From a virus: a stretch of 31,669 bases of DNA. Made by a program: the position numbers and the translations under genes. This document shows, one piece after another, positions 24,148 to 30,466 of the stretch; the stretch's first letter is position 1; each line of letters starts with the position of its first letter. Under the pieces are notes generated by a model. It did no database searches, was not told where the DNA came from, and saw only the letters and a list, made by a program, of their open reading frames with translations. The stretch spans positions 1 to 31,669 of IMG/VR virus record IMGVR_UViG_3300048822_000033, one strand, 5' to 3'.

Positions 24148-24178
24148 GCGGGAATTAGCATCCCGTAAACTCTTTTTG
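24148..24178 (+). terminator. Hairpin with T-tract before the fibre genes
   Basis: CGGGA 24149-24153 pairs with TCCCG 24161-24165 (6 bp if the flanking G-T is counted, 7-base loop), with AAACTCTTTTT after it. The stem is short, so termination is probably partial. It runs into the only available start codon of the next gene. Confidence 0.5.
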
Positions 24179-24676
24179 GGAAGGCAGGGTAATAAAATTT
24201 CAGGAAAGAATCAAGCACCCATAGTCTTGGGTATTAATGCTCCAACATTTGGATTTCTTCCAAGTTATCCTGGATTAAGCTGGCAGGCTACAAGTCCTGT
24301 AACAGGTTTTTATCCACAAAATATGACAGTTCAAGGACAAGGATCAATTCCTTCAGGAAATCCCTCCGGATCAATGGCGAGTACAAATACAATTTACACT
24401 CAAATTGTCGATGTGAGTCGCATGGATAATATTGGTTTAGAGATAAATTGGACGGGCACTCCTGTAGGAACAATCTCTATTGAAGTATCAAATAGCGGAA
24501 TTAATTTTTATCCACTTTCTGATTTTAGTTCTTCAATTTCCCAACCGAGTGGATCAGCTAGTGGATTTGTTTTAGCCTTACTTCAATTGCCTTATAAATA
24601 TTTCTTCATTCAATATGTGAATAGCTCTGGATCTGGAACATTAAAGGCTTATTGTCAGGTAAAAGATCTTAATTAA
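24176..24676 (+). CDS. Virion / fibre-associated beta protein, 166 aa
   Basis: The frame is open from 24134, but no ATG occurs before residue 67; TTG 24176 is the best start though it has no ribosome site and follows a hairpin and T-tract. The product is beta-rich: IVDVSRMDNIGLEINW, GTISIEVSNSGINFYPL and YKYFFIQYVNSSGSG, a jelly-roll-like pattern common in phage structural proteins that decorate heads or fibres. It heads the fibre gene block. The start is uncertain; a rare codon, coupling or frameshift from upstream cannot be excluded. Confidence 0.55.
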   Translation: MGRQGNKISGKNQAPIVLGINAPTFGFLPSYPGLSWQATSPVTGFYPQNMTVQGQGSIPSGNPSGSMASTNTIYTQIVDVSRMDNIGLEINWTGTPVGTISIEVSNSGINFYPLSDFSSSISQPSGSASGFVLALLQLPYKYFFIQYVNSSGSGTLKAYCQVKDLN

Positions 24677-24696
24677 ATATGTCATAGGAGTGTCAA

Positions 24697-26424
24697 GTGA
24701 GCAGCGATATAGTATGGCCCGCAGCTAGTAGTGGTGGTGGTGGTAGTGGAAATGCTGCGGCTGGTCCGACTGGTTCGTCTGTTCCAGCAGATGCAGATTA
24801 TATTGGGTTTAATGTAGGTGGTGTTCTTACTGGAGTTTCGGCTTCTACTCCTCTACCAGTAACCCTTGAAAATTCTGGCGGATTATCTAATGTAAATTTA
24901 GTAGATGTTGGTGGAGCGGCCATTGCTCTTGGCCAGACAACTCAAAGTGCTTCTCTTCCTGTAACTATAGCCTCCAATCAATCAGCAATACCAGTTTCTC
25001 AATCAGGGACTTGGACTGATACCGTTACCCAGGCGACTGCAGCTAATTTAAATGCCACAGTAGTTGGTTTAGGAACAGCGGGAACTCCTAGTGGAGGAGT
25101 TGTCAGTATTCAAGGGGTATCCTCTGGAACAGTGGTTCCTGTTTCTATTTCTTCTTCTGTTATTCCCACCGGTGCCGCGACTTCGGCACTTCAATCAAGT
25201 GTTCAGGGTACAGTGGCACCAGGAACTGCAGCAACTAATTCTGAACTTGTAGGAATGGTTTATAATTCAACTGCTCCTGCTCCAAGCAATGGTCAAGGTC
25301 TAGCTCTTCAATCGGATGCATTCGGAAATCTTTTAACTACGCAAATAGACACAGTTGTCACTGGAGCATCTGCCCAAACAGCAACCGTAAATAATATTCT
25401 GACTACTTCTTCTGGTACTGCTGCTACACTTACAACTGGCTTTAGAAGTATGTCGGTGCAAGTAAATAGTACCGGCACTGCTGGGACATACATCTTTGAA
25501 GGATCTAACGATAATAATACTTTTTCAACATTATATGTTTATCAAACTGGAAGTAACTTAGGAACTAATATGCTTGTTTCCGCTGCCATAACGGCAACGG
25601 CATCGAGTATAATTTATTCTTTTCCTGTAACGACAGAATATGTCCGTCTTAGAATTGCTAGTACCGTTACCGGGGGCAGTATTCAGGCCTTCACGAGAAT
25701 GTCTCCACAATCATGGGTTCAACCAACTCTCACGACTGCTTCAGTTCTACTTGGGAGTAGTCAAGGTATAGGATATATAGGTTATGTAGTAAACTCTTTG
25801 ACCACTGATGTTGCATCAGGAGCAATCGCAACCACTACAACATCGGCAACTATCACACCTTCAAATGGAACAAGCTATCTCATCGATATTCCAGTTACAG
25901 CAGTTTCTGGGACCAATCCTACACTTTCCGTTGCAGTTCAAGAATCTCCAGATAGTGGTACTAATTGGTATACAGTTTACACATTTCCTACAATTACTGC
26001 TATTGGGTCATATACAAGTCCGATGATTACTCTAACGGGTAATCGAATTAGATATGTTCAAACTATTGGTGGAACGGGAAGTCCTAGTTTTACTAGAGCG
26101 ATTGCTCGACAAGTTTCATCTCAACCCAATTATGCTCAACCCACAGGAACTATTTATACAGATAGAAGTGGAACGACTAGCGGAACACCTAGTACATCTA
26201 CTCAAGTAGCGGCTTATAACCAACAAAGAAGATATTTCATTATTCAAAATTTGAGTGCGACAGCAACAATTTATGTCAATTTTACATCTTCTGCAAGCAC
26301 AACTAATTCTTTACAACTTTTGCCAGGTGGATCTTACGTGATGGAATCAAATACTATTACTACAGAGGCCATAAATGTTTTATCAGCTACAGCATCAGTG
26401 CCTTTTGCTGCCAAGGAGGGATAA
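24697..26424 (+). CDS. Tail fibre / structural beta protein, 575 aa
   Basis: Starts with GTG, GGAGTG upstream. The N-terminal half carries SLPVTIASNQSAIPVSQSG (residues about 88-106), a widespread phage structural repeat of the PVxxASxQ type. Two central beta domains (TGTAGTYIFEGSNDNN and VAVQESPDSGTNWYTVY) look like Ig or carbohydrate-binding folds. The C-terminal QRRYFIIQNLSATATIYVNF and LLPGGSYVMES form resembles the tail-end domain of phage capsid- or fibre-associated proteins. Its stop overlaps the next start. Receptor contact or fibre trunk is inferred. Confidence 0.6.
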   Translation: MSSDIVWPAASSGGGGSGNAAAGPTGSSVPADADYIGFNVGGVLTGVSASTPLPVTLENSGGLSNVNLVDVGGAAIALGQTTQSASLPVTIASNQSAIPVSQSGTWTDTVTQATAANLNATVVGLGTAGTPSGGVVSIQGVSSGTVVPVSISSSVIPTGAATSALQSSVQGTVAPGTAATNSELVGMVYNSTAPAPSNGQGLALQSDAFGNLLTTQIDTVVTGASAQTATVNNILTTSSGTAATLTTGFRSMSVQVNSTGTAGTYIFEGSNDNNTFSTLYVYQTGSNLGTNMLVSAAITATASSIIYSFPVTTEYVRLRIASTVTGGSIQAFTRMSPQSWVQPTLTTASVLLGSSQGIGYIGYVVNSLTTDVASGAIATTTTSATITPSNGTSYLIDIPVTAVSGTNPTLSVAVQESPDSGTNWYTVYTFPTITAIGSYTSPMITLTGNRIRYVQTIGGTGSPSFTRAIARQVSSQPNYAQPTGTIYTDRSGTTSGTPSTSTQVAAYNQQRRYFIIQNLSATATIYVNFTSSASTTNSLQLLPGGSYVMESNTITTEAINVLSATASVPFAAKEG

Positions 26425-26672
26425 TGTCAAGTTGGACAGGTAAAAATTGGGGCTTTTGGCCAATAGTTGATGTTCAAATTCTTCAACAACAATCTGATAG
26501 TGCGGGAAACATTGGATGGGTTATTTTAAATACTTCTCAAACATGGGAAACATCTGCACAAGCATTAGCTTATTTAAATACATTACCTCAACCCAATCCC
26601 CCGGGGCAAAATTATATTGCTCAAATTATTTATGGAAATAATTCCTATGCAACTATTTTGGCACAGGTGTAA
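26424..26672 (+). CDS. Small fibre-block protein, 82 aa
   Basis: Starts in a one-base TAATG overlap with the preceding gene, with AAGGAGG upstream. The product is Trp/Gln/Asn-rich (WTGKNWGFWPIVDVQILQQQ ... QNYIAQIIYGNNS) with no charge clusters, suiting a small structural or chaperone-like fibre protein. No family is recognised. It lies directly before the poly-glycine adhesin. Confidence 0.6.
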   Translation: MSSWTGKNWGFWPIVDVQILQQQSDSAGNIGWVILNTSQTWETSAQALAYLNTLPQPNPPGQNYIAQIIYGNNSYATILAQV

Positions 26673-26674
26673 TA

Positions 26675-27337
26675 ATGGGTTTAAATAACCTCTTTCAATC
26701 TATTGCACCTACAGTTCAACAATTCACATCTGGAACTGGAACTTACACCACACCCACTTCTCCTAGAACTCCTCTTTACATAAGAGTCCAAATAGTTGGT
26801 GGTGGTGGTGGTGGTGGTGGTAGTTCGGCTTCTGGCGCTACAGCCGGCGGAGCAGGAGGGAATACCACATTTGGAACTTCTTTATTGACGGCTAATGGTG
26901 GTGGTGGTGGTGGGGCTGGAAGTCCAGCTGGAGGTGCTGCTGCGGGTTCTGGCGGTACAGCGACAGGGTCTGCTGGGAATATATTAATCTCTGGGGGCAG
27001 CGGAACAGGTGACTCGGGATTAGCTAGTACTAGTGGTGGTGCCGGAGGGCATTCATTTTTTGGCGGTAGTGGTGGTGGTGGGGCTGGAAGTGGAACACAA
27101 ACAGGAAGTAGTGCTGCGACAAATTCAGGCAGTGGAGGAGGAGGAGGAGGAAGTACAACTGGGAATACTAGTGCAGCAGGTGGTGGAGCTGGTGGATATG
27201 TCGAAGCAATTATTTTAAATCCTAGTGCCACTTATTCTTATGCAGTAGGAGCAGCAGGATCAGCGGGTACTGGGGCTTCTGCTGCTGGTGGTGCGGGTGG
27301 CTCTGGATTAGTTCAAGTGACTGAGTACTATAACTAA
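26675..27337 (+). CDS. Glycine-rich tail-fibre adhesin
   Basis: 220 residues. A short N-terminal segment (VQQFTSGTGTYTTP, PLYIRVQIVGGGG) leads into repeated poly-Gly blocks separated by Ala/Ser/Thr (about 46-53, 75-81, 130-135, 153-158), ending in SGLVQVTEYYN. This is the layout of glycine-rich phage receptor-binding proteins, where parallel polyglycine-II helices form a stiff tip. The start and end segments (FTxxGTYT, GGSGLVxVxEY) match this class. It probably binds the host surface. Long GGT runs may vary the block length. Confidence 0.75.
   Translation: MGLNNLFQSIAPTVQQFTSGTGTYTTPTSPRTPLYIRVQIVGGGGGGGGSSASGATAGGAGGNTTFGTSLLTANGGGGGGAGSPAGGAAAGSGGTATGSAGNILISGGSGTGDSGLASTSGGAGGHSFFGGSGGGGAGSGTQTGSSAATNSGSGGGGGGSTTGNTSAAGGGAGGYVEAIILNPSATYSYAVGAAGSAGTGASAAGGAGGSGLVQVTEYYN
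26798..26821 (+). repeat. (GGT)8 microsatellite coding poly-Gly
   Basis: Eight perfect in-frame GGT repeats, encoding eight glycines at the first Gly block of the adhesin. Slippage by whole units would lengthen or shorten the block without a frameshift. Confidence 0.85.
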
Positions 27338-27346
27338 GGAAAGAAA

Positions 27347-27868
27347 ATGGCAATTTTAGCTGCTACATATAAACAAGTCCCAGAGCACTCAATATTGGAT
27401 CATTTTAATAAACAAGTGTATTTAGGAAATCAATACTCCGTAAATAAATCATTCACAATTGGAGCATCTGAAATTCCATTACTTTATTTAAATAATTCTC
27501 AAGCCGGTAATCAACAAAATCTAAAATCATTATTCCAAAATAACTTTAAAATGGCCTTTGAATCAGCATCTGGGAATTTGACATTAAATGCCTATCTCGA
27601 TGCCACTGTCACCGGTGGCACTCCAGTTACTCCCATTAATATGAGACCTTCATATGGCATTTCTAATATTGTTGGGACAGTGGTTTCTAGTCCTACGATT
27701 GTAAGTATCGGAAGTCTCGTCGACACTATTTCAGGGGCGGCCGCTAATCCCGTTTCGGTCTCAGAGATGCTTAAAATACTAGATAATGGACAAAACATGC
27801 TAATCACTGGAATAGCCAGCGGGGCTGGAATTGTTGGTAATGTAATTTTACAATGGTATGAGCAATGA
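27347..27868 (+). CDS. Hypothetical virion protein after the adhesin, 173 aa
   Basis: Strong AAGGAAAG site upstream. The chain alternates strands and polar loops (LDHFNKQVYLGNQYSVNKSF, EIPLLYLNNSQAG, NLTLNAYLDATVTGG) and ends VILQWYEQ, resembling a single beta-sandwich domain. No family is recognised. It overlaps the endolysin start by four bases, so it may belong to the fibre block or be cotranslated with the lysis genes. Confidence 0.6.
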   Translation: MAILAATYKQVPEHSILDHFNKQVYLGNQYSVNKSFTIGASEIPLLYLNNSQAGNQQNLKSLFQNNFKMAFESASGNLTLNAYLDATVTGGTPVTPINMRPSYGISNIVGTVVSSPTIVSIGSLVDTISGAAANPVSVSEMLKILDNGQNMLITGIASGAGIVGNVILQWYEQ

Positions 27869-28386
27869 ATAATTTTATTTCAGCATTCAATTATATGATA
27901 GTGAATGAAGGAATAAATTATACCGATATTCCAGGAGATTTAGGTGGACCTACTAAGTTCGGAATTACTCTCAATACTCTTTCTAGTTATCTTGGCGTTA
28001 CTGCTAGCGCATTAGATGTTGAAAATTTAACTGAAGATGTTGCTCAAGCCATTTATCTCAAAAATTACTGGACTCCATTATGTTGTGACAAGTTACCTGT
28101 CATCATAGCTACAGCATTATTTGATTGTGGAGTGAATAGAGGCCCTCAAGTTGCAATTAAACTAGCTCAGCAATGTATTGGAGGACTTGTTGTTGATGGT
28201 ATTATAGGACCAAAAACAATTTCTACTTTGAACTCGACAAATCAATCAAACTTTATTTATAAGTTCATGGGGGCTCTGCAATCTTCGTATGTTAAAATTT
28301 GTATATCTAGCCCTAGTCAATTAGAGTTTTTAGAGGGATGGTTGGCTAGGGCTAGACGTCTTTTTACATTGGTGATGAATGGATAA
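27865..28386 (+). CDS. Endolysin, GH108-type N-acetylmuramidase
   Basis: 173 residues, the usual length of GH108 lysozymes. The catalytic Glu is E15 in MIVNEGINYTDIP, followed by the family signature DLGGPTKFGIT at 25-35. The middle (LKNYWTPLCCDKLP, TALFDCGVNRGPQVAIKLAQ) and a C-terminal VDGIIGPKTISTLN segment, like a peptidoglycan-binding end, agree with the family. It hydrolyses the glycan strand of peptidoglycan. No signal peptide is present, so it needs a holin to reach the cell wall. The overlap with the preceding ATGA places it first in the lysis block. Confidence 0.9.
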   Translation: MNNFISAFNYMIVNEGINYTDIPGDLGGPTKFGITLNTLSSYLGVTASALDVENLTEDVAQAIYLKNYWTPLCCDKLPVIIATALFDCGVNRGPQVAIKLAQQCIGGLVVDGIIGPKTISTLNSTNQSNFIYKFMGALQSSYVKICISSPSQLEFLEGWLARARRLFTLVMNG

Positions 28387-28480
28387 AATGCTAGATGCTT
28401 TAATTGACAGTTTTTTTATCTTAAGTATCTTTTTTATCATCTCTTCTTACGCATCGGTCTTCATAAAGAAAAAGGAATAA
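28379..28480 (+). CDS. Tiny single-span membrane protein, holin candidate, 33 aa
   Basis: An ATG at 28379 inside the end of the endolysin gene gives a 33-residue product with one hydrophobic stretch (SFFILSIFFIISSYASVFI) and a C-terminal KKKE. This is the only membrane-span gene next to the endolysin, so a pinholin- or holin-like role is possible. There is no strong ribosome site; translation would be coupled. The ORF also explains the gap between the endolysin and the next gene. Confidence 0.45.
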   Translation: MDKMLDALIDSFFILSIFFIISSYASVFIKKKE

Positions 28481-28481
28481 A

Positions 28482-28772
28482 GTGATTCAACTTGAGGACT
28501 TCTACAAAGGTCTAGGATTAATGGTAGGGTTTTTAAGTCATGCAGGGGTAGTGAAATATGAACTGAGACGTCAAACAGCTAGCTTAGTTAAGCATATTGA
28601 TTCTCAAGGACAGAGATTAGGAAATATGGAAAATGGATTTGCAGATATCAAAAAAGATGTCATTATTATAAAAGAAGACGTGGATAAATTATCTAATCGT
28701 GTAACTGTTTTAGAACAAAAGGAAATAAAATATGAATTTAAAAGCAATTCTAGCATTCCTGGCTCCCTTTGA
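28482..28772 (+). CDS. Lysis-block protein with coiled coil, 96 aa
   Basis: GTG start with AAAAGGA seven bases upstream. The N-terminus (DFYKGLGLMVGFLSHAGVV) is weakly hydrophobic and could associate with the membrane; residues about 38-85 are heptad-like (MENGFADIKKDVIIIKEDVD, LSNRVTVLEQKE). This combination resembles small phage lysis proteins of the XhlA or inner-spanin kind, but no signature is seen. Its 3' end overlaps the next gene by 41 bases. Confidence 0.5.
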   Translation: MIQLEDFYKGLGLMVGFLSHAGVVKYELRRQTASLVKHIDSQGQRLGNMENGFADIKKDVIIIKEDVDKLSNRVTVLEQKEIKYEFKSNSSIPGSL

Positions 28773-28935
28773 AGCTCTCTTAAAACCTGAACTTTTAAGT
28801 CTTGAAGCTTCAGGTCAAGCTGAACTTAAGGCTCTTATTTCAAGTAAAGTGTCATCTCCTGACCTTCAAGCACTTCTTGTAGCTTTAGATGGAGCACTGG
28901 ATTCATTTTCAAAATTAGAAATCAGTAAGCTTTGA
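28732..28935 (+). CDS. Small hypothetical helical protein, 67 aa
   Basis: ATG with AAAAGGA nine bases upstream, inside the previous gene. The product is Leu/Ala/Ser-rich (LAFLAPFEALLKPELLSLEA) and should form two or three amphipathic helices; no membrane span is convincing. The stop overlaps the next TTG. Function unknown; the place in the lysis cassette is the only hint. Confidence 0.5.
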   Translation: MNLKAILAFLAPFEALLKPELLSLEASGQAELKALISSKVSSPDLQALLVALDGALDSFSKLEISKL

Positions 28936-29318
28936 GTGATCTTCCAACTGAAGAAAACCAAATTGCTACTGTTTTAAATAAGTTCTTAAGAATTTTAGTA
29001 TCCATTGGAGATAAAGCGGCTGAGGATTATCTGACATCCCTTGACCCAGCCCTTTTATCTCTTCCTATTATAAGTAATATTTTAGATTTCGGGGTATCTG
29101 AGATAGGAAATGTTATTTATACTTTCATGGCTGAAAGTTTGACAAGTATCGTCATAGATATAGAAACAAACAAAGAAGAATCCAGTGTGGTCAATGCTTC
29201 AACTGCATTGCAATTAGCACAAGCTTCGGGAGATACGGATGCCATTCAAAAAGCTCAAGCAAATGCGGTTACCGCTTGGTCAAATCTTATTCGTTATGAT
29301 GGGAGTTCTCCAATTTAG
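28932..29318 (+). CDS. Lysis-block hypothetical protein, 128 aa
   Basis: TTG start sharing bases with the preceding stop. Residues about 40-65 (ALLSLPIISNILDFGVSEIGNVIY) are hydrophobic, possibly membrane-associated or a buried helix, and the C-terminus is helical (ALQLAQASGDTDAIQKAQAN) ending in IRYDGSSPI. I recall a similar layout from other phage lysis regions but no function. The start of the next gene is buried in its last 80 bases in another frame. Confidence 0.5.
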   Translation: MSDLPTEENQIATVLNKFLRILVSIGDKAAEDYLTSLDPALLSLPIISNILDFGVSEIGNVIYTFMAESLTSIVIDIETNKEESSVVNASTALQLAQASGDTDAIQKAQANAVTAWSNLIRYDGSSPI

Positions 29319-29631
29319 CTGTAGTAAGGTTTTAATCAGTGACTCTGTTTGGATAGGCAGTTTAGGAAGCCAAGGAGGGGTCAAGGTTCATTCATTAGCC
29401 AATGCTCCTAGTACCACTATCACTTTGGCTGAATTCGCCGCCTTATGGGATTCAAGCGCTGATCCATTAATTTGTACAAATTCTAGTGTCTTTGCGTCAT
29501 GGAAAGCAGATCTTGAAAAATTATGCTCCGATACCAATAAATGCACTTATAACGACTTAGCGGCCGTTCAGACGGCTTCTAAAATCATTGGTAATGTTCT
29601 AGAACGCCACAAGGCTGCGTTAAAACCTTAA
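29239..29631 (+). CDS. Putative exported / lipoprotein-like lysis protein, 130 aa
   Basis: ATG 29239 has GGGAG six bases upstream although it lies inside the previous gene. The N-terminus has the three parts of a signal peptide: basic MPFKKLKQMR, hydrophobic LPLGQILFVMMGVLQ and then FSC at 26-28. The -3 residue is Gln, so the lipobox is poor; signal peptidase I processing, or none, is possible. The mature part has three more Cys (near PLICTNSS, LEKLCSDTNKCTY). An outer-membrane spanin is suggested by the embedded start and the export signal, but not proven. It ends opposite a convergent gene. Confidence 0.5.
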   Translation: MPFKKLKQMRLPLGQILFVMMGVLQFSCSKVLISDSVWIGSLGSQGGVKVHSLANAPSTTITLAEFAALWDSSADPLICTNSSVFASWKADLEKLCSDTNKCTYNDLAAVQTASKIIGNVLERHKAALKP

Positions 29632-29867
29632 TTATAGGTAATATACTGCTTTATTACATTTACGCATGTTAAAAGGAATTCTGCGAGCTCGTCAGAAGTT
29701 TTAGGGTCACCAATCATTTCATAGAAAGTTTCAATTAGTTCATATGATTCAGCGATAGTGATAGGTTCTTCTTCAAAGTTCCTATCGGGTGCTTTCAGGA
29801 TAAGACGAAGTTCGTCTGTTAAACGCTCTCTATCCACAAGACCTCTTCTAAGGGAAGTCTCTTCCAT
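29628..29867 (-). CDS. Small acidic hypothetical protein, 79 aa
   Basis: Last gene of the minus-strand operon; its stop overlaps the stop of the lysis gene on the other strand by three bases, with no terminator between them. The product is acidic and helical (PITIAESYELIETFYEMIGD, DELAEFLLTCVNVIKQY). No Shine-Dalgarno sequence precedes the ATG. No family is recognised. Confidence 0.55.
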   Translation of the reverse strand: MEETSLRRGLVDRERLTDELRLILKAPDRNFEEEPITIAESYELIETFYEMIGDPKTSDELAEFLLTCVNVIKQYITYN

Positions 29868-29905
29868 GAGACTTTTAAATAATAAGATTTTCTAAATTAA
29901 ATAAT

Positions 29906-30094
29906 CTACTTATTTTTTAAAGAATGTCCCTTTTCCTGATGATCATGTTTAATTCCACAAGATACAGAGCAGAATATTTTCCCATACTTAGAAGATTTTA
30001 TTCGAGAGACGTATTCAAATTCTTTTATCTTTTTTTTCTTTAAGCACCATGAACACTCAAATGTTTTATCCGGGCCATAACGTTTCCTAGGCAT
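29906..30094 (-). CDS. Small zinc-binding-type protein, 62 aa
   Basis: AAAGGAC lies 8 bases upstream of ATG. The protein is basic, with CSWC at about residues 15-18 and CSVSC at 42-46, a treble-clef or zinc-ribbon spacing, followed by a His-rich tail (KHDHQEKGH). Such miniature zinc proteins are common in phage early regions and may bind nucleic acid or host proteins; no specific function is known. It follows the small HTH gene by 12 bases. Confidence 0.65.
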   Translation of the reverse strand: MPRKRYGPDKTFECSWCLKKKKIKEFEYVSRIKSSKYGKIFCSVSCGIKHDHQEKGHSLKNK

Positions 30095-30106
30095 TCGCAG
30101 AGTCCT

Positions 30107-30298
30107 TTACTTCTCTAATTTCAAATCAATTGTTAAGACGCCATCTTTCAAACTCATATCTCTCCAAGCGCGGTAGGAGATTTTTTTACAAACTCTGCTT
30201 ACGGAACCAGTTCCTATTGATAGTTTTTTAGCGATCTTCTCTTGGGACAATCCGTCTTTTCTAAGTTTCTCAATTTTAGATATCATAGTCTCATTCAT
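30107..30298 (-). CDS. Small helix-turn-helix protein, 63 aa
   Basis: The start at 30298 (on the minus strand) is supported by AAAAGGA 9 bases upstream. Residues about 5-36 (KIEKLRKDGLSQEKIAKKLS, then GTGSVSRVCKKI) form a helix-turn-helix of the resolvase/transposase-DNA-binding type; the C-terminus is a short strand pair. The frame stays open to an ATG at 30472, with its own good ribosome site, giving 121 residues. That extension is encoded by the hammerhead and the GC-rich structured RNA, so it is treated as alternative rather than the main product. It could be a small transcription regulator. Confidence 0.65.
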   Translation of the reverse strand: MNETMISKIEKLRKDGLSQEKIAKKLSIGTGSVSRVCKKISYRAWRDMSLKDGVLTIDLKLEK

Positions 30299-30305
30299 AA
30301 CTTTG

Positions 30306-30420
30306 AATCCTTTTGTAAAAAGTGGCGGCCCAGATGTTGCCAGGACCCTTGCGTTGGCAACCCACGGATTTGTGAGAAAGCGCAAGAGCTGGTGACCAGT
30401 TATTCCCCGCCAGGGGTCAC
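30306..30420 (-). ncRNA. GC-rich structured RNA downstream of the hammerhead, possible pseudoknot
   Basis: Between the hammerhead and the HTH gene, positions 30321-30430 contain 67 G/C of 110, far above the flanks. On the minus-strand RNA GUGACC (30420-30415) pairs with GGUCAC (30397-30392). CUUGCG (30386-30381) pairs with CGCAAG (30353-30348), and GUUGCCA (30361-30355) with UGGCAAC (30342-30336); these last two interleave, as in a pseudoknot or two rival folds. A weak UGGC/GCCA stem is followed by CUUUUU near 30317. No known RNA class was recognised. The same stretch can also be read as protein in frame with the HTH ORF. Confidence 0.5.
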
Positions 30421-30421
30421 T

Positions 30422-30466
30422 CCACGGGACCTTTCTGTTTCGTCCATTAGGACTCATCAGCCGTGG
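30422..30466 (-). ncRNA. Type I hammerhead self-cleaving ribozyme
   Basis: Read on the minus strand: stem I 5' arm CCACGG (30466-30461), core CUGAUGA (30460-30454), stem II GUCC-UAAU-GGAC (30453-30442), GAAA (30441-30438), a very short stem III (AC/GU, possibly an A-G pair, loop GAAA), cleavage triplet GUC and stem I 3' arm CCGUGG (30427-30422). Every position of the hammerhead core is present, stem I is perfect over 6 bp, and both ends open at stem I, so it is type I. Cleavage is predicted between 30428 and 30427. The 2-bp stem III may make the monomer weak and favour a double hammerhead. Confidence 0.9.

Noticed and set aside
26776-27231. Long proline-rich ORF on the minus strand
   Set aside because: It is the mirror of the glycine-rich adhesin gene; CCx codons opposite GGx codons leave the frame open by composition.
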